Shown here in pieces: positions 7,978-16,989 of a stretch of DNA of 64,000 nucleotides. Under the pieces are notes generated by a model. The model had not been told where the DNA came from and searched no databases. It was given only the letters and a program-made list of their open reading frames with translations. Where the stretch lies: assembly GCF_018918185.1 (NCBI RefSeq), contig NZ_JAHLPZ010000004.1, positions 1 through 64,000 of the forward strand. Direction: 5' to 3'. A program made the translations under genes and the position numbers. Position 1 is the stretch's first letter, and each line of letters begins with the position of its first letter. This DNA comes from Eubacterium sp. MSJ-21. GTDB lineage: Bacteria; Bacillota; Clostridia; Lachnospirales; Lachnospiraceae.

Positions 7978-8400
7978 TTATGCGAATAGATGGGACTTTT
8001 TTCCATCGGAACGATGTAAATACAAGATAACCAAATAACGCGGTGTCAGATCACTCTGCACCAGCATTTCCGGGATACCGACAGACAGACTCTGCATCTG
8101 CCGCTGCATGGCAAGACATGCCAGATAGGAAACAGCGCATCCGTTCTTCCGCGAAGCTTTCATTCGCTCAATCCGCTCGGATGACCGCATCTTTGATGTA
8201 AGATTCGTCTCGAAGATTTCGGTTCCTTCAATCTTCCGCAGTGTCGTATCGGAGATTGCCGTCTGGGACTTCTGCAGGCAGGCCTGTTCTGTATGATACA
8301 CTTCGGAAATGCTGTCATTTCCGTGAAATGCACCCAGGATGCTTAAAGCTGCAATTAAAATTGCCACAATGATTCGCTTGTGATCTGCACATCGTCTCAT
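7978..8400 (-). CDS. Hypothetical membrane-anchored small protein
   Basis: This 140-residue basic protein has one N-terminal hydrophobic segment (about residues 8-25), probably a signal anchor. The rest is soluble and lacks a motif I recognise. GAGGAG precedes the ATG. It lies 53 bases upstream of the OadG-like/oadB pair on the same strand, so it may be an accessory of the sodium pump, but nothing in its sequence shows this. The coding assignment is moderately sure because of the ribosome binding site and the absence of a better frame. Confidence 0.5.
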   Translation of the reverse strand: MRRCADHKRIIVAILIAALSILGAFHGNDSISEVYHTEQACLQKSQTAISDTTLRKIEGTEIFETNLTSKMRSSERIERMKASRKNGCAVSYLACLAMQRQMQSLSVGIPEMLVQSDLTPRYLVILYLHRSDGKKSHLFA

Positions 8401-8491
8401 ACTTAACTCCTCGTTGGAACTCGTTTCTTCAATGACAAATCATAGCGAATTATGTGGCAACTGTCAATTTCTATTTTACTTTTTTAACCGC

Positions 8492-9292
8492 TTATGGTCT
8501 CTGACCAAGTGCGCCCTCTAATGTCAGTGTCTCACCGCTCATATACTTGAAATCCGGTGACGCAAGCTGTACGCAGACACGGCCGATTTCCTTTTCTACA
8601 TCTCCGAAATGGCCCATCGGCGGTGTGTGGACATTCGCCTTGAATGCGTCCGGATATGCTTTCTCGAAGTTCTCAAGCTGTGCGGTCCATGCAAGCGGAC
8701 ATACGACGTTCGCATTGATGCCATCGGCAGCCCACTCGGTTGCTGCGACTCTTGTCAGTCCACGGATGCCTTCCTTCGCTGCAGCGTAAGCGCACTGTCC
8801 GAAATTTCCGAACAAGCCTGCACCGGATGCAAAATTAATCACGGAGCCCTTCGTCTCCTTCAGATATGGATAGCATGCTTTCATATAATAAAATGCTGCA
8901 TACAATCCGGAATAAATCGCAAGGTCAAACTGTGCGGTTGTATGATCGGCGATCGTCACACCGGAAGCAGAAGCCTGCGCGTTGTTGATCAGTACATCAA
9001 TTCTTCCAAATGTATCGATCGTCTGCTTTACAACATTTGCCACGACTGCCTCATTGTCAGAGCCGGCGCTTACATCTGCCTGTACCGGAAGCACCTTCAC
9101 GCCGTATTTGCGTTCGATTTCTTCTTTTGCATCGTCTAGCTTCTTTACGTTCCGTCCGGTCAGGACAAGGTTCGCGCCTTCCTTCGCATAGGCAGTTGCG
9201 ATTCCATATCCGATTGAACCGCAGCTTCCGTCGCTTAATACCGCGCGTCCGCCACCTGTGATAATTGCTACTTTACCTTCTAAAAATCCCAT
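8492..9292 (-). CDS. SDR family NAD(P)-dependent oxidoreductase
   Basis: The 266-residue protein (ATG at 9292 behind AAAGGGG) is a classical short-chain dehydrogenase. It has a V-A-I-I-T-G-G-G start, L-I-N-N-A-Q (normally N-N-A-G), catalytic Ser in N-F-A-S-G-A-G, and the Y-A-A-A-K pair. The dinucleotide-binding loop is unusual: about eight residues (A-V-L-S-D-G-S-C) sit inside the T-G-x-x-x-G-x-G motif before G-S-I-G-Y-G. Such an inserted loop occurs in a subgroup of SDRs, but I cannot name its substrate. The gene stands between two hairpins or gaps and is likely monocistronic. Confidence 0.85.
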   Translation of the reverse strand: MGFLEGKVAIITGGGRAVLSDGSCGSIGYGIATAYAKEGANLVLTGRNVKKLDDAKEEIERKYGVKVLPVQADVSAGSDNEAVVANVVKQTIDTFGRIDVLINNAQASASGVTIADHTTAQFDLAIYSGLYAAFYYMKACYPYLKETKGSVINFASGAGLFGNFGQCAYAAAKEGIRGLTRVAATEWAADGINANVVCPLAWTAQLENFEKAYPDAFKANVHTPPMGHFGDVEKEIGRVCVQLASPDFKYMSGETLTLEGALGQRP

Positions 9293-9338
9293 GTCATAAT
9301 CCCCTTTCGTATCATAATTCAGATATGTATATTGTACC

Positions 9339-9380
9339 AAAAAAACGCATGCTTCTCAATGGAAATACATGCGTTTTTTT
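9339..9380. terminator. Bidirectional-looking terminator after the FtsX-type permease
   Basis: AAAAAAACGCATG and CATGCGTTTTTTT form a long perfect stem with A- and T-runs on both sides. It lies immediately beyond the stop of the permease at 9387 and upstream of the SDR start, so it ends the ABC operon transcript on the minus strand. Confidence 0.85.
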
Positions 9381-9386
9381 CTCATT

Positions 9387-12116
9387 TTACTCGCGATTTT
9401 TAAGCACTTCAGCCGGCAGCATCTGCTTGATCTTCCGCACAAGTAAATGATTGATAATGAAATACAATACAAGCACACCTGCGAACATCGCCAGATACAG
9501 CCATGCCGAGAAGGACTTGTCGACACCACACGCAATGTTCGGCACGAACTGCGGCTCGTACACCGCATCAAGCAGTACCTTCGCAAGCGGAATCGAAACA
9601 AGCGCACCGAGCAAAACGATATAGAAGTTTCCATCTAAATACATCTTCTTGACTTCCTTATTCCGGTAACCGAAGATCTTGATCAACGCAATGCTGAATG
9701 AAGAACGATCGATCATAACCTTCATCATCAGATACAGGACAATCGCAAAGATCAGGGCAGATACCGCGCCGATCGTAATAATCATCGAACGCATCTGGTC
9801 AGAGAAGATTCCGGCTGCTTTCTTCACATCGTCACGTGTCATCGTCGAATACAGACGTCCACTTTCCACACCCAGATCATGATCGGCAAATACGACATTA
9901 TAATAATCATCCTGCTCACCGAACAAGTCAAGTGCCTTGTCATATGGAAGGAACACCATAAAGCTTGGCGCATACTGTGTCACTGCCTCGATCTCAAATG
10001 CGTAGATTTTTCCATTTTCCTCATCCTTCAGGGTGATCACATCCCCTTTTTTCAATCCATATTTGTAAGAAATGGATGAGCTGATTGTTACCTTATCTGC
10101 GGAATCGGAAAGTGTCACATCAAAGAACGGATTGTTCTCCTTGATGCCAAGCACCGTTACATCGAAGTTATATCCATAGATTTCCTTCTTCAACGTCTTG
10201 GCATAAGCTTCATAGCCACCATCCGGCACTTCCTCGCCCGGATATTTATAGGTATACATATATTCAAATTTTGTATCTGCGACATAATCATCCTGTACAG
10301 CACGACAGTATACATAGATTTCCATTGACATAACGAGCAGCAGGATACTGACAAACATACCGAATACAACGGTAAGTGCAGTCCGTCTCTCACGCAGGAT
10401 CTGGCGGATACGGAACAGTTTCATAAACTTCATGTTGCCAAGCTTCACATCCTTGCCCTTTGCAGCCTTCTGCTCATTTTTAAGCAATGTCAATACTGGA
10501 CGGGACAGGCGCTTGCGGATAACAAGACTTGTCACGACCAGACATATGATTGGCGGAATTGCAACACCATATACGATTGTATATGGCCGTATCTGTACCG
10601 CTATATCCGGCAGGGAATAATAATAATATGTATCCTGCATCTGGTACCGCACGCCAATCTTTGTGTAAGCGAGTGCTGTTCCAATTGCACCTCCGATCAG
10701 GGAAATCAAGGTCGGAAGCAGGATGTAATGCCTCATCAGATCCTTTCGCTTTACACCGAGTGCATAGAGGGCTCCGATCACAGCGCTCTCCTGATCGATG
10801 GAATGTACCACGAATACAGAAAGCACATAAGCAATCAGCACCAGGAGCAAAACGCCGGCAATCATACCGATTGTATTGTTCATCTCCACATCATCACTGG
10901 CTGCATGGATACGCACATTGTCCTCTGCAGTTACGAAGGACAGCAGATTATTCGCATCAGCATTGAATATCTCATCGAGCATATTCTCTGTCTCATCCTT
11001 CAATTCCTGCACGCCATCCTGTACATCAGATGCACCGTCAGCTGCGTCCGCAGTACCATCTGTATATTCATAGATACCATCCGAAAATGCTTTCAGCTTC
11101 TGCAATTCGCTCTTCGCATTCACCAGTCCAAGCTGCAGCATTGCATTGTTTGTGGACCGAATCTGCTTATCTAATACTTCCTCGAAATTATCTGCGGTCA
11201 AAATCTCAACTCCGTAGGCAGAGAGCTTACTGTTTGCCTGTTCGAGATAGGCTGCAAATATCTGGTCGGATGCTTTTTGGAGATCGTGATTATTGTCTGT
11301 CAGCTCTGACAATCCATCCGCAAGCTCCTTTGCCCCATCGGCAAGCTCGTTAATTCCATCACGAAATTCCTCTTCCCTGCCGAGCGTCCGGTCCCAATAC
11401 TCCTGAAAATACGCATCATCCACATCGTCGGAGGAGAAGGAAAGCTGCTTTAACTCTGCCTTTAATTCGTCATCGGTCATCGCATCATTTAACTTGTATG
11501 CATAATAATATTCCTCGGACTTCTCACTCTTGCCTTCCTTCTGAAGTATCGTGTACGCCTCATCTGTCACAAATGCCAGACCGAAGTTCAGACTGTCACA
11601 GACTGTGTCGCCGAGTGATTTCGATGGACTGTCGTAATCCGGCACCGTGCCGATACCGCTTACTTTATATGTACGGTCACCAAGAACAATTGTATCTCCT
11701 ACGTGTATATCGTTTTTCTCCGCATATTGCCGCTCAAGCACAAGCTCATCGTCTGCCTGAGCGAGCTTGCCCGCATGAATCGCAATCGTGTCGATTTTGG
11801 TACGATTCTTGAACACACGAAGTGTCTTATCCCCATCGACATCATAATCTAAGAAAAACATTTTCTCCAATGTAATTCCCTTATCCGTCAATGCGTCCCA
11901 CTCACTCTCCTTCATCGGAACAAAGAGGGAAAACTGACCATCTTCGACGTTCTGCTTCTTCGCCTCGGTTGTTGTGCCACGCATAACTGTCTCTGCTGCT
12001 CCAACAATACTCACAACCATATACATGCTGAGAATCAGCAAAAATGCGAGTGCCAGATAGCGCGGCAGATTCTCTTTGAAATCTCTGAAAATTCGTTTGC
12101 GTAATACTTTCTGCAT
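9387..12116 (-). CDS. FtsX-like ABC transporter permease (909 aa)
   Basis: This is a MacB/FtsX-type permease. It has one N-terminal helix (about residues 18-38), a large extracellular domain (to ~410), three helices around 415-560, a second short extracellular domain and three helices near 785-900. The extracellular part has repeated D-G-x-x-E-L-A-D-G-A-K-E-L coiled-coil units (about residues 250-285 and 340-375), like those in YhgE/Pip proteins. GGAGG precedes the start, which follows the ATPase stop by one base. With the ATPase it should form an exporter or a mechanotransmitting complex. The adjacent TetR gene suggests inducible export of a toxic compound, but the substrate is unknown. Confidence 0.88.
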   Translation of the reverse strand: MQKVLRKRIFRDFKENLPRYLALAFLLILSMYMVVSIVGAAETVMRGTTTEAKKQNVEDGQFSLFVPMKESEWDALTDKGITLEKMFFLDYDVDGDKTLRVFKNRTKIDTIAIHAGKLAQADDELVLERQYAEKNDIHVGDTIVLGDRTYKVSGIGTVPDYDSPSKSLGDTVCDSLNFGLAFVTDEAYTILQKEGKSEKSEEYYYAYKLNDAMTDDELKAELKQLSFSSDDVDDAYFQEYWDRTLGREEEFRDGINELADGAKELADGLSELTDNNHDLQKASDQIFAAYLEQANSKLSAYGVEILTADNFEEVLDKQIRSTNNAMLQLGLVNAKSELQKLKAFSDGIYEYTDGTADAADGASDVQDGVQELKDETENMLDEIFNADANNLLSFVTAEDNVRIHAASDDVEMNNTIGMIAGVLLLVLIAYVLSVFVVHSIDQESAVIGALYALGVKRKDLMRHYILLPTLISLIGGAIGTALAYTKIGVRYQMQDTYYYYSLPDIAVQIRPYTIVYGVAIPPIICLVVTSLVIRKRLSRPVLTLLKNEQKAAKGKDVKLGNMKFMKLFRIRQILRERRTALTVVFGMFVSILLLVMSMEIYVYCRAVQDDYVADTKFEYMYTYKYPGEEVPDGGYEAYAKTLKKEIYGYNFDVTVLGIKENNPFFDVTLSDSADKVTISSSISYKYGLKKGDVITLKDEENGKIYAFEIEAVTQYAPSFMVFLPYDKALDLFGEQDDYYNVVFADHDLGVESGRLYSTMTRDDVKKAAGIFSDQMRSMIITIGAVSALIFAIVLYLMMKVMIDRSSFSIALIKIFGYRNKEVKKMYLDGNFYIVLLGALVSIPLAKVLLDAVYEPQFVPNIACGVDKSFSAWLYLAMFAGVLVLYFIINHLLVRKIKQMLPAEVLKNRE

Positions 12117-12117
12117 C

Positions 12118-12819
12118 TTACAAATCCTCCAATTCTGCTGCCGGCACCTTCGTCTCGTTGTAGTAATTCTTCTTAATCTGCCCGTCCTTCAGAACGATCA
12201 CCTGATCAACCATATCCTTGATTGCGTTGTTGTGTGTGACGATGATCATCGTTGTACCATACTGCGCATTGATCTTCTCTAACAAAATGAGGATGTCACG
12301 GGAAGTCCTCGAATCCAGCGCTCCAGTTGGCTCATCGCAGAGCAGAAGCTTCGGATTCTTGATGAGTGCACGGGCAATCGCACAACGCTGCTGCTGACCA
12401 CCGGACAACTGGGATGGAAATTTGTTCTGATGCTCGGTGAGTCCAAGCACATCCAGAAGCTCATCCATATCCAACGGCTGATCCGTCAGATATTCGCATA
12501 CCTGAATATTCTCGCGCACGGTAAGGTTCGGAACCAGATTGTAAAACTGGAAGATGAATCCGAGATAATCTCTACGATAATCGGAGAGCGCATCCATCTT
12601 AAGGCCTACCATCTCCTGTCCGTCGACCTGAATCGAACCGGAATCTACCACATCCAGTCCACCGATACAGTTCAAAAGTGTCGATTTACCGGAACCACTT
12701 GTTCCCTGAATCACACACATCTTTCCTTTTTCAATGCCTACCGACACACCCTTCAACACCTGCATATAGCTGCCACCCTCTCCGTAGCTTTTCTTTACAT
12801 CTGATACCTCAACATACAT
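12118..12819 (-). CDS. ABC transporter ATP-binding protein (LolD/MacB-type)
   Basis: The 233-residue ATPase has Walker A G-T-S-G-S-G-K-S-T-L-L, signature Q-L-S-G-G-Q-Q-Q-R, Walker B L-L-L-C-D-E-P-T-G-A-L-D and the switch histidine in I-V-T-H-N. The G-A-L-D motif is typical of the MacB/LolD branch that pairs with FtsX-like permeases, and that partner follows after a single base. AAGGAGG precedes the ATG. A palindromic operator at 12873-12887 lies ~55 bp upstream, consistent with control by the adjacent TetR regulator. Confidence 0.93.
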   Translation of the reverse strand: MYVEVSDVKKSYGEGGSYMQVLKGVSVGIEKGKMCVIQGTSGSGKSTLLNCIGGLDVVDSGSIQVDGQEMVGLKMDALSDYRRDYLGFIFQFYNLVPNLTVRENIQVCEYLTDQPLDMDELLDVLGLTEHQNKFPSQLSGGQQQRCAIARALIKNPKLLLCDEPTGALDSRTSRDILILLEKINAQYGTTMIIVTHNNAIKDMVDQVIVLKDGQIKKNYYNETKVPAAELEDL

Positions 12820-12872
12820 CCTATTGATCCTCCTTGTGTTTTCTTTGTATTTTATTTGTATCTTCTTTGTCG

Positions 12873-12887
12873 CATAACAGTGTTATG
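12873..12887. promoter_or_regulatory. TetR operator copy 1 (CATAACAGTGTTATG)
   Basis: A 15-bp palindrome with half-sites CATAAC and GTTATG and a 3-bp spacer lies ~55 bp upstream of the ABC ATPase start. A degenerate fourth version (TATAACGCTGTTGTA) occurs at 12905-12919. Confidence 0.7.
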
Positions 12888-13092
12888 TTTTGATTGCATT
12901 CAGTTATAACGCTGTTGTATTTCGTTTATGGATACAATCAGCATTATTACATTATTACAATCATTGCCATAATCAAATTATGTCATAAGTCACCACGCGA
13001 CAGTGTGATGACCTGCGCACGCATCAGCGAGCTTCATTATATCTTGATTTTCATTCCTAATAGCTCTATTTGTCTTTGCATGTTCGGCTCAG

Positions 13093-13107
13093 CATAACAG
13101 CGTTATG
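13093..13107. promoter_or_regulatory. TetR operator copy 2 (CATAACAGCGTTATG)
   Basis: The same half-sites and spacing occur here, in the gap between the tetR-like gene and the ABC operon. The 341-bp gap (12820-13160) holds these operators and the tetR terminator; nothing else was seen. Confidence 0.65.
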
Positions 13108-13118
13108 TTTTTACCTTA

Positions 13119-13152
13119 TAAAAAGCTATGTGCATGTGTGTGTACATAGCTA
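13119..13152 (-). terminator. Terminator of the TetR-family gene
   Basis: AGCTATGT and ACATAGCT form the stem, with a T-run on the minus strand immediately after. It lies 9 bp beyond the regulator's stop codon. Confidence 0.7.
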
Positions 13153-13160
13153 ATTGTTAT

Positions 13161-13775
13161 TTAACGTTTTTGGAACATGGCGTTCCATCCACCCAGCAGA
13201 TAGTTCATAACCTGTTCCATATGCTTCAATGCCTTCTGCTCATCCTTCTCATGCAGCAGTAAGTGTGAAAATGCATTGATCTGTACATGTGCCACCCAGT
13301 GTAGCGTATATTCATCCGGTGGTTCCACGCCCAGCACTTTCGCTTGTTCTACAGCAAAGATCTGATATCCATTCTCCATGATTGCAACGAATTCATCGAT
13401 GCAATTTTCAAACCGTGATCCCTGGCTCTTCGTCAAAATCAAGGTAAACATATCATAGTTCGCATATAGAAGATGGATAATCTGCGTACTTGCAAACATA
13501 TCATCCTGCATGTTATCTTCCTTTGCATCCGGAAGCTGTTGCAGTTCCATGAGTTCCTGACGCATATGCTGTTGCAGCATATGTTTTAGCTTCTCCAAAA
13601 CCGGCTCCACAATTGCCGCAAACAAATCTTCCTTATCCTGAAAGAAGAAATACAACGCACCGGTTGTCACCCCGGCATTCTTACAGATTGATCGAAGCGA
13701 GGCTCCCTGATATCCTTTTTCCAAGAATTCCTGCTTGGCACTCGCCAGCAGCAACTCCCTTGTTTCCTTTTCCAC
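13161..13775 (-). CDS. TetR/AcrR family transcriptional regulator
   Basis: The 204-residue protein has an N-terminal TetR helix-turn-helix: A-K-Q-E-F-L-E-K-G-Y-Q-G-A-S-L-R-S-I, then A-G-V-T-T-G-A-L-Y-F-F-F-Q-D-K-E-D-L-F (about residues 12-50). A helical ligand-binding domain follows. Translation starts at a GTG (13775) behind AAAGGAG. A CATAAC/GTTATG palindrome lies in its own leader, and two more sit upstream of the ABC exporter, so autorepression plus repression of the transporter is the likely circuit. The ligand is unknown. Confidence 0.9.
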   Translation of the reverse strand: MEKETRELLLASAKQEFLEKGYQGASLRSICKNAGVTTGALYFFFQDKEDLFAAIVEPVLEKLKHMLQQHMRQELMELQQLPDAKEDNMQDDMFASTQIIHLLYANYDMFTLILTKSQGSRFENCIDEFVAIMENGYQIFAVEQAKVLGVEPPDEYTLHWVAHVQINAFSHLLLHEKDEQKALKHMEQVMNYLLGGWNAMFQKR

Positions 13776-13817
13776 TTTACTCGCTCCTTTTCGCTCTATC
13801 CTGATACAGGCTTCTCA

Positions 13818-13832
13818 CATAACACCGTTATG
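13818..13832. promoter_or_regulatory. TetR operator copy 3 (CATAACACCGTTATG)
   Basis: The third palindrome with the same half-sites lies 43 bp upstream of the GTG start of the TetR gene, as expected for autoregulation. Confidence 0.7.
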
Positions 13833-13869
13833 TTAGCGTATAATCTGTCTGCTGTCAACCCTTTTTTTA

Positions 13870-14098
13870 ATTTGGGGGATTTTCCCGGTTTCTCAACTTT
13901 TCCCCCAACCTGCTTGCTTCTCAGTAGCTTCCGGTTGGGGGATTTTCCCGATTTTCCAACTTTTCCCCCAACCTGCTTCCTTCTCAGTAGCTTCCGGTTG
14001 GGGGATTTTCCCGGTTTCACAACTTTTCCCCCAACCCGCTTGCTTCCCGGCAGCTTCCGGTTGGGGGATTTTCCCGATTTTCCAACTTTTCCCCCAAT
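13870..14098. repeat. 63-bp tandem repeat (minisatellite), about 3.6 units
   Basis: TTGGGGGATTTT recurs at 13872, 13935, 13998 and 14061, an exact 63-bp period. Each unit has a 37-bp part whose ends TTGGGGGA and TCCCCCAA are complementary (hairpin potential), and a ~26-bp linker (CTGCTTGCTTCTCAGTAGC...). Because 63 is divisible by three, all frames show a 21-residue periodicity, but no frame has a plausible start. A diverged array of the same period and design lies at 49080-49385. Confidence 0.85.
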
Positions 14099-14115
14099 TT
14101 ACCGCTCAAACTAAC

Positions 14116-14150
14116 ATAAAAAAGGCAGCCGACTCTCATCGACTGCCTCA
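14116..14150 (-). terminator. Terminator of the cstA-bsh operon
   Basis: AGGCAG and CTGCCT pair around an inner GAC/GTC-like stem. On the minus strand a run of six T follows. It lies ~55 bp beyond the stop of the bile salt hydrolase gene. Confidence 0.85.
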
Positions 14151-14202
14151 AACTCTAGTTTCCAAAAAATATGATCATTTCTGTAACAATAACTATTGAC
14201 TA

Positions 14203-15177
14203 CTAATTCACCACATGAATCTGCTCCTCATTGATGAGTGGATATCTGTGAAGTGTATCTCCATCCAGATCTTCCCGGTGCATATCCACCGCCTGAATCT
14301 GATGATTCTCATAGGTTGTATAATAATAAATTCCCTTGTCCGCATTGACACAGGACGTATAGATCGTAATCTCATATTTTCCCGGCTCCACCTCACAACA
14401 GCCTCGCTGCTGCTCTACCGAACCTAAGATATGAAAGAACTGGCTCACGCTCTCCGCCTCTGACTCTCCGGAGATTGCATGCAGCTTTGTAAATGCGACC
14501 TTTGCAAACCGCGACGCTGACGAAAGGTCACCCGGAAGTCCCAGTCCACCCATGCCACGGCTATATGTGGCAAGCGGAAGCTCCTTGGCAAAATGATTTT
14601 CCGGCTGACTTGGTGATACATGCATGTAATTGTTCAGCATGAACATCTGCACCGGAAATGGCGGATTGTTGGTCAGCACACCTACCGGATTGTCATAGAC
14701 ATGCAAGCCATCCTCCACACATTCTACCACAATTGCATCATCCTTATCTGCAATAATCCAATGCAACGATGCACATGGCAGCTTCTCACTATACGGCGTT
14801 CCAACGAGATTCATCTTCTCTAACGCTTTACGTGCTTCAGACACTGTTGCACACTGACTCAAAATCCATGGAATAAACTCAAACTGTGCCACATTCTCAC
14901 GGCCTGCCTGCACATCCTGATACTTCGCATTTCCAACGAAATTCAAGCCTGCCATACCAAGCCCCTTCTCATTTACGGCATCATAGTAGAGTGGGTAATC
15001 ATCTGCCACATACGCCATACCGATCATCGCGTAGTGTGACTTTCTCTCGCCCATATGCCGAAACTTGAAACTATAATTTCTCGGCGTCACCGTCACCTCA
15101 TCGCCATACGAAAACTCGTAATCCAGTGTCCGTCCAAAATAAAAATTCTTCGTCTTATACGTCGCTGCTGTACACAT
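14203..15177 (-). CDS. bsh: Choloylglycine (bile salt) hydrolase family protein
   Basis: This 324-residue Ntn-hydrolase has the catalytic nucleophile at Cys2 right after the initiator Met. The conserved residues are in their expected places: Arg16 and Asp19 in F-G-R-T-L-D, Asn78 in G-L-N-F, Asn169/170 in L-T-N-N-P, and Arg222 in S-S-A-S-R-F. The M-F-M-L-N-N-Y and S-R-G-M-G-G-L-G-L-P-G-D segments fit bile salt hydrolases better than penicillin V acylases. The family hydrolyses the amide of glycine- or taurine-conjugated bile acids, and some members also re-conjugate other amino acids. It starts 32 bp after cstA behind GGAAGGAG with no terminator between, so it should be under the T-box leader. 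Confidence 0.9.
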   Translation of the reverse strand: MCTAATYKTKNFYFGRTLDYEFSYGDEVTVTPRNYSFKFRHMGERKSHYAMIGMAYVADDYPLYYDAVNEKGLGMAGLNFVGNAKYQDVQAGRENVAQFEFIPWILSQCATVSEARKALEKMNLVGTPYSEKLPCASLHWIIADKDDAIVVECVEDGLHVYDNPVGVLTNNPPFPVQMFMLNNYMHVSPSQPENHFAKELPLATYSRGMGGLGLPGDLSSASRFAKVAFTKLHAISGESEAESVSQFFHILGSVEQQRGCCEVEPGKYEITIYTSCVNADKGIYYYTTYENHQIQAVDMHREDLDGDTLHRYPLINEEQIHVVN

Positions 15178-15209
15178 CCTGTATCTCCTTCCAAAGTCAA
15201 AAATTTGAT

Positions 15210-16898
15210 TTAATTTTCAGCCTCTGCTTTCTTCGTGAACAGCTTCTTCAGGCAACTAAATGCTACCAGCACGCCAAGTACCATCAACAGGATTGCGACG
15301 ATAAACTGCAGTCCATCGACGAGCATCGTTGCATTTCCGCCGGCGATGTTCTTTACAAGTGCGATTGTCTTCTGTACCAATGCAGTAAATGTTACGGCAA
15401 GCATGATGAACATTGGCGCATACAGTGTCCATCCGGTTCTTCCGGTTGTCTTCAAGAATACTGCAAGCGCAATCAATACAAGTGCTGCAAGCAACTGGTT
15501 TGCAGAACCAAACAAAGGCCATACATTAGTATATCCACCAAGTGTCAGTAAATATCCAAAGAATAATGTTACCACAGTTGCGAAATATTTGTTAGTCAAA
15601 ATTTTCTGCCATACAGGCATCTTGGATGTATCGGTTGTATCGCCGAGGAACAGCTCCTGGAAAGACATACGTCCGATACGCGCAACCGAATCAAGCGATG
15701 TCAGTGCAAGTGCAGATACACACATTGTCATAAATACAGTTGCGAGCTGAACCGGAAGACCAAGCTTCTCAAGGAATCCCGCAACACCACTGGAGAAGAT
15801 TGCAAATGGAGTTCCATCCGGTTTCGTACCATTGACTGCAACAGCACCGACAACAACCAATGCGATGATACCAAGCAATGACTCTACAATCATGGCGCCA
15901 TAACCAACCATCGGCATATCCTTCTCGTTGCGGATCGTCTTCGATGATGTGCCGGAAGATACCAGACTGTGGAATCCTGAAACCGCACCACAGGCAATCG
16001 TGACAAACAATGTTGGAAACAGATAATTCCCACCGACGTTAAATCCGTTATACGCATTAAGCTGCATCGTTGGATGTGCTACGACAACACCGACAACCGC
16101 ACCGATGATCATGCCAAGCAGCATGAATGTTGTCATATAGTCACGTGGCTGCATCAGTAACCACATTGGCATAACCGATGCAAGAAACAGATATGCCATA
16201 ACGATGTAGATCCATGCAGTCTTTGTAGCATACCAAGGAAGATGCATGCCAAGTGCAAACATACCTACCAAAAGCGCGATTGCAATGACTGCTCTGACGC
16301 CTTCGTTCATATTCTTTACATGCTTCTGGATTACACCAAATACAATCGCTGCTACGATAAACAACATAGAAATAGAAGCTGCGGATGCATTTGCATAGCT
16401 TGTCTCCTTCGCCATATCCGCAACACCCTTACCAACAAAGGTTCCGGCTACCATATCCGTAAATGCTGCGATGACAAGCAATGTGAACAACCAGCAAAAC
16501 AGCATGAAGAGCTTTCTTCCGACCTTACCGATATACTTCTCGATGATCATACCCATCGATTTTCCTTCATTCTTCACGGATGCATACAAGGCTCCGAAAT
16601 CCTGTACGGCTCCGAAGAACAATCCACCGATCAACAGCCAGAGCAATACCGGCACCCAGCCAAATACAGATGCAAGGATTGGTCCGGTTACAGGACCTGC
16701 ACCTGCGATGGATGAAAACTGATGTGAAAATACTGTGAATTTGGATGATGGAACATAATCCTCTCCATCCTCGTACTTCACTGCCGGAGTTTCAGCCTTC
16801 GGATCAAGTCCCCATTTCTTTGCAAGCCATCTGCCATAGAAAAGATAGCCTGCGAACAACACTACAATTCCGATTAAAACAATTACTAAACCATTCAT
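15210..16898 (-). CDS. cstA: Carbon starvation protein A (CstA) family transporter
   Basis: This 562-residue membrane protein has about 14-16 hydrophobic helices. CstA hallmarks are present, including F-S-H-Q-F-S-S-I-A-G-A-G-P-V-T-G-P and A-L-T-S-L-D-S-V-A-R-I-G-R-M. CstA/YjiY-type proteins import pyruvate or peptides, and the substrate here is not resolved. GAGGAAG precedes the ATG. The leader 90-440 bp upstream is a T-box, which implies induction when one tRNA is uncharged. That supports a role in amino acid or peptide supply rather than simple carbon starvation. The bile salt hydrolase gene follows in the same transcript. Confidence 0.92.
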   Translation of the reverse strand: MNGLVIVLIGIVVLFAGYLFYGRWLAKKWGLDPKAETPAVKYEDGEDYVPSSKFTVFSHQFSSIAGAGPVTGPILASVFGWVPVLLWLLIGGLFFGAVQDFGALYASVKNEGKSMGMIIEKYIGKVGRKLFMLFCWLFTLLVIAAFTDMVAGTFVGKGVADMAKETSYANASAASISMLFIVAAIVFGVIQKHVKNMNEGVRAVIAIALLVGMFALGMHLPWYATKTAWIYIVMAYLFLASVMPMWLLMQPRDYMTTFMLLGMIIGAVVGVVVAHPTMQLNAYNGFNVGGNYLFPTLFVTIACGAVSGFHSLVSSGTSSKTIRNEKDMPMVGYGAMIVESLLGIIALVVVGAVAVNGTKPDGTPFAIFSSGVAGFLEKLGLPVQLATVFMTMCVSALALTSLDSVARIGRMSFQELFLGDTTDTSKMPVWQKILTNKYFATVVTLFFGYLLTLGGYTNVWPLFGSANQLLAALVLIALAVFLKTTGRTGWTLYAPMFIMLAVTFTALVQKTIALVKNIAGGNATMLVDGLQFIVAILLMVLGVLVAFSCLKKLFTKKAEAEN

Positions 16899-16989
16899 AC
16901 TTCCTCACCCGCCACACGGCGGCTCCCTTCTGAATATTTGCAAAGAGTAAATACATCCTGCAGCCAGACGAAAAATCTCATCGGCATAC

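Noticed and set aside
13870-14098. CRISPR-like array of ~37-bp repeats with ~26-bp spacers
   Set aside because: The intervening segments are also conserved between units, no cas genes are present, and the whole 63-bp unit repeats, so it is a minisatellite.
13796-14114. Repetitive basic or proline-rich frames on both strands
   Set aside because: Same reason: a product of the minisatellite, without start signals.
14203-15177. Penicillin V acylase
   Set aside because: The M-F-M-L-N-N-Y and G-L-G-L-P-G-D segments fit bile salt hydrolases better, although the families are close and substrate tests would decide.
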